64,000 nt of DNA from Toxotes chatareus (lineage: Eukaryota > Chordata > Actinopteri > Toxotidae), in NCBI GenBank assembly GCA_016801885.1, contig CM028890.1, forward strand, positions 14,004,001-14,068,000, given 5' to 3'. Both the position numbers and the translations under genes were made by a program. Below are positions 62,153 to 64,000 of the stretch, piece after piece. The number at the start of each line of letters is the position of its first letter. Position 1 is the first letter of the stretch. A model generated the notes under the pieces. It saw only the letters and a list, made by a program, of their open reading frames with translations. It was not told the origin of the DNA and made no database searches.

Positions 62153-64000
62153 AAATAAATATCACGCAGAGCAGAACAGTGCCAGCCATGCCAGTGAGGC
62201 TGATGCTGATGCTGCTGGGTGAATTCGCCATGCCTCCAGAAAGGCCTGTGAGTGACATTTTTATCATTTGGAGAGTGTTAGCAAAACAAGTCTTCTGGCA
62301 GTTTGTTATAGCCCCTGCGAGGCTCCAGCTAGCATTGTGAGGAGGTTTCCATTTCAGCCCAGCTGTAATGTCAGACTCAGAATCCATGCAGGTTAAATTT
62401 AGGGAGAATCTGGCTGTGTGGTTTTGGTGCAGAGACCTAAGAGTTATTTATACGCAGTGCAAAGTGACACATAGCAGAGAGAGACAAAGAAGCAGCCTCA
62501 CTTGTGCCATCTTTTGCCACTTTTAACGTACCAATGCAAATTTAGGAATGTATTTCTGGTGATCACGAAATTTGGCTGTGAGATCTGTATTCATGTTTGT
62601 TTATTCATGCAAACCTGCATGTCTGGCCGATACAAACACTCGCATCATTAAAGGCTCTTTACACCCATGGTCCACCCACACGGGTGTTTTCACTTTTGCC
62701 CTCATGCATCACTGGCAGAAAAGGAAAAACAGGAAAAGCTCCCTTTATTCCAAGCAGGGAGTTTTCACACCCACTGCTGCTTTTGTGGTGTTATGTATTT
62801 AGAGTGAATTCTTAACAAGTGAAATCAGATACAAAGTGTGTATAGCTCCTTTTTAAATGATCCAGATCTATTGTATTAGTGTCAATATTGGACTTTATTT
62901 AGATGCAGTGATGGAGGCTTTGCAGCCATTTTGCCAGCAGTCTGTTGACACCTCTGTATTTAGAGATGTCTTGACTGTCAGAAATTCCCGAAATCCCTGG
63001 GGGGGCTGACGTGAAAGTTTTTTCTGGCTCAGCAGCTCGTAATTATGGTCTAACAATATGATGTGAATGTGGCGTGTATAGTAATACTGTGCTTGATTGA
63101 CATCTGTCTCAACCTCCTGTCAACTTTGAAGCACCAGTTCCGGTGGGAGAAGTTACACCTTTGGTTACCTCTGCCTAACTTTAACCTGAGAAGAAATCTA
63201 ATGAGCCAGAACAAGTTAAAAAAAACTGTGTAGGTGTGCAAGGCCTTTAACAGTCACTTGCTAAGCAGAAGTAGGTGGTTAGTGAACTATGTAGTTTGAA
63301 AAAAACATGCGAACTGTGTAGCTCCCTGTAATCACTCAGCAGCTGCTTCAAAAAAATGTGACACCACTTCCTTTTGCTTTGAAGTGTGAATAAAATTTTT
63401 TTGGGAAGACTTCAGATGGTTTTCAGAGACCCTTTTTTTTTCTTACCACATTTTGACTTATCACAGCAGGAGAAGCACATACGTTACTAAAAACATTAAG
63501 CCTAAGCTATCGTTAATGTTTTTATTAACATGATTTTCTCACTGTCATGTATCAAAAAACAGTGCAAAAGACCTATTTATTTGGCCCATTTCTTTTGGTA
63601 CTTCCTCTGTCATTGAGAGTATAAATTTGAGAAATAGTCACATGATTTGCAAGTTGAGAAATTTCTCCCACTTCTTAAGCTAAATGAGCCATTGAAAAAC
63701 CAGTTGGAATATCTGACAAATATATTGTCATGAAGCTGAAAACAGGGCTGCTTTTGTGAGATAATCAAAAGCTAACATTTTTGAGATCTGTGTTTTTACA
63801 GGACAGTGGTGATATATTGAAAGACTTGTCTTTTTGAGAAAAACAACAGATTGCAATTTTGTGTTTTGGATTTTCGGTCTTCCCTTCAGATCACAGATTG
63901 TGCCTTAAAGACATGTAACAGACAGTAGATTAGTAATACACCTTCTACACCAATACACCTTTTGCATCCATAATCAGCTCTTACCAGCCTCACAGGGGGT

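Larger units (their letters stand above)
59639..64000 (+). other. hcn2 intron 4, to the window edge
   Basis: No match to the next HCN exon (C-linker) is seen. The intron contains two TG-rich tracts (60841-60864; 60901-60934), CT-rich DNA (61030-61290), a long (TA)n (62073-62148), and a GC-richer block (60760-61040) with a CCAAT box and a TGACGTAAG element. Confidence 0.6.

Noticed and set aside
61908..62387. 159-residue minus-strand frame and others across the (TA)n at 62.1 kb
   Set aside because: They are open only because TA repeats encode Tyr-Ile; no homology or splice support.
59639..64000. HCN C-linker/CNBD exons
   Set aside because: No stretch matching the KQVEQYM...LPADFR-type sequence was found; the exon lies outside the window.

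Overview
This is vertebrate nuclear DNA, almost certainly from a ray-finned (teleost) fish. The genes are split into many short exons with GT-AG introns, long introns are full of microsatellites and fish-type interspersed repeats, and the encoded proteins read as clear orthologues of mammalian proteins. There is no operon structure, no bacterial signal and no CRISPR array. Orthologue names come from recalled similarity to human proteins; no database search was run.

Layout, left to right. (1) 1-3290 is a decayed Ty3/gypsy retrotransposon on the minus strand. Its reverse transcriptase is split by a 2.04-kb CACTA/EnSpm-like DNA transposon (79-2118), which carries remnants of a spliced gene. (2) 4080-8551 (+) is cbarp, a single-pass membrane regulator of voltage-gated calcium channels; the first coding exon is not identified and there is a frame break near the 3' end. 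(3) 13380-25504 (-) is stk11 (LKB1), the master kinase upstream of AMPK. All nine coding exons are present and in frame, encoding 438 residues, and intron 2 is a U12-type AT-AC intron. Non-coding first exon and promoter lie near 27.0-27.2 kb. (4) 28847-35645 (-) is sugp1, a splicing factor with two SURP domains and a G-patch, in 14 coding exons with a single-base frame break in the penultimate one. (5) 36690-41279 (+) is rnf126, a RING E3 ligase of 311 residues, complete in nine exons and head-to-head with sugp1. (6) From 45359 (+) runs hcn2, a hyperpolarization-activated cation channel. Exons 1-4 (N-terminus through S6) are present; the C-linker and cyclic-nucleotide domain lie beyond the window.

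The genes are not a pathway. They are a syntenic block: in human, STK11, CBARP, RNF126 and HCN2 are all on 19p13.3, while SUGP1 is on 19p13.11. Introns and spacers hold several fish interspersed repeats, including a composite insertion in hcn2 intron 2 with a short THAP-like open reading frame.

Most notable observations: the conserved AT-AC intron of stk11; the CACTA-in-gypsy nest with a 2-bp target duplication; near-identical intron 3' ends in front of the two SURP exons of sugp1; and two single-base frame breaks in otherwise intact genes, which look like sequence errors. I found no convincing new multi-gene system.
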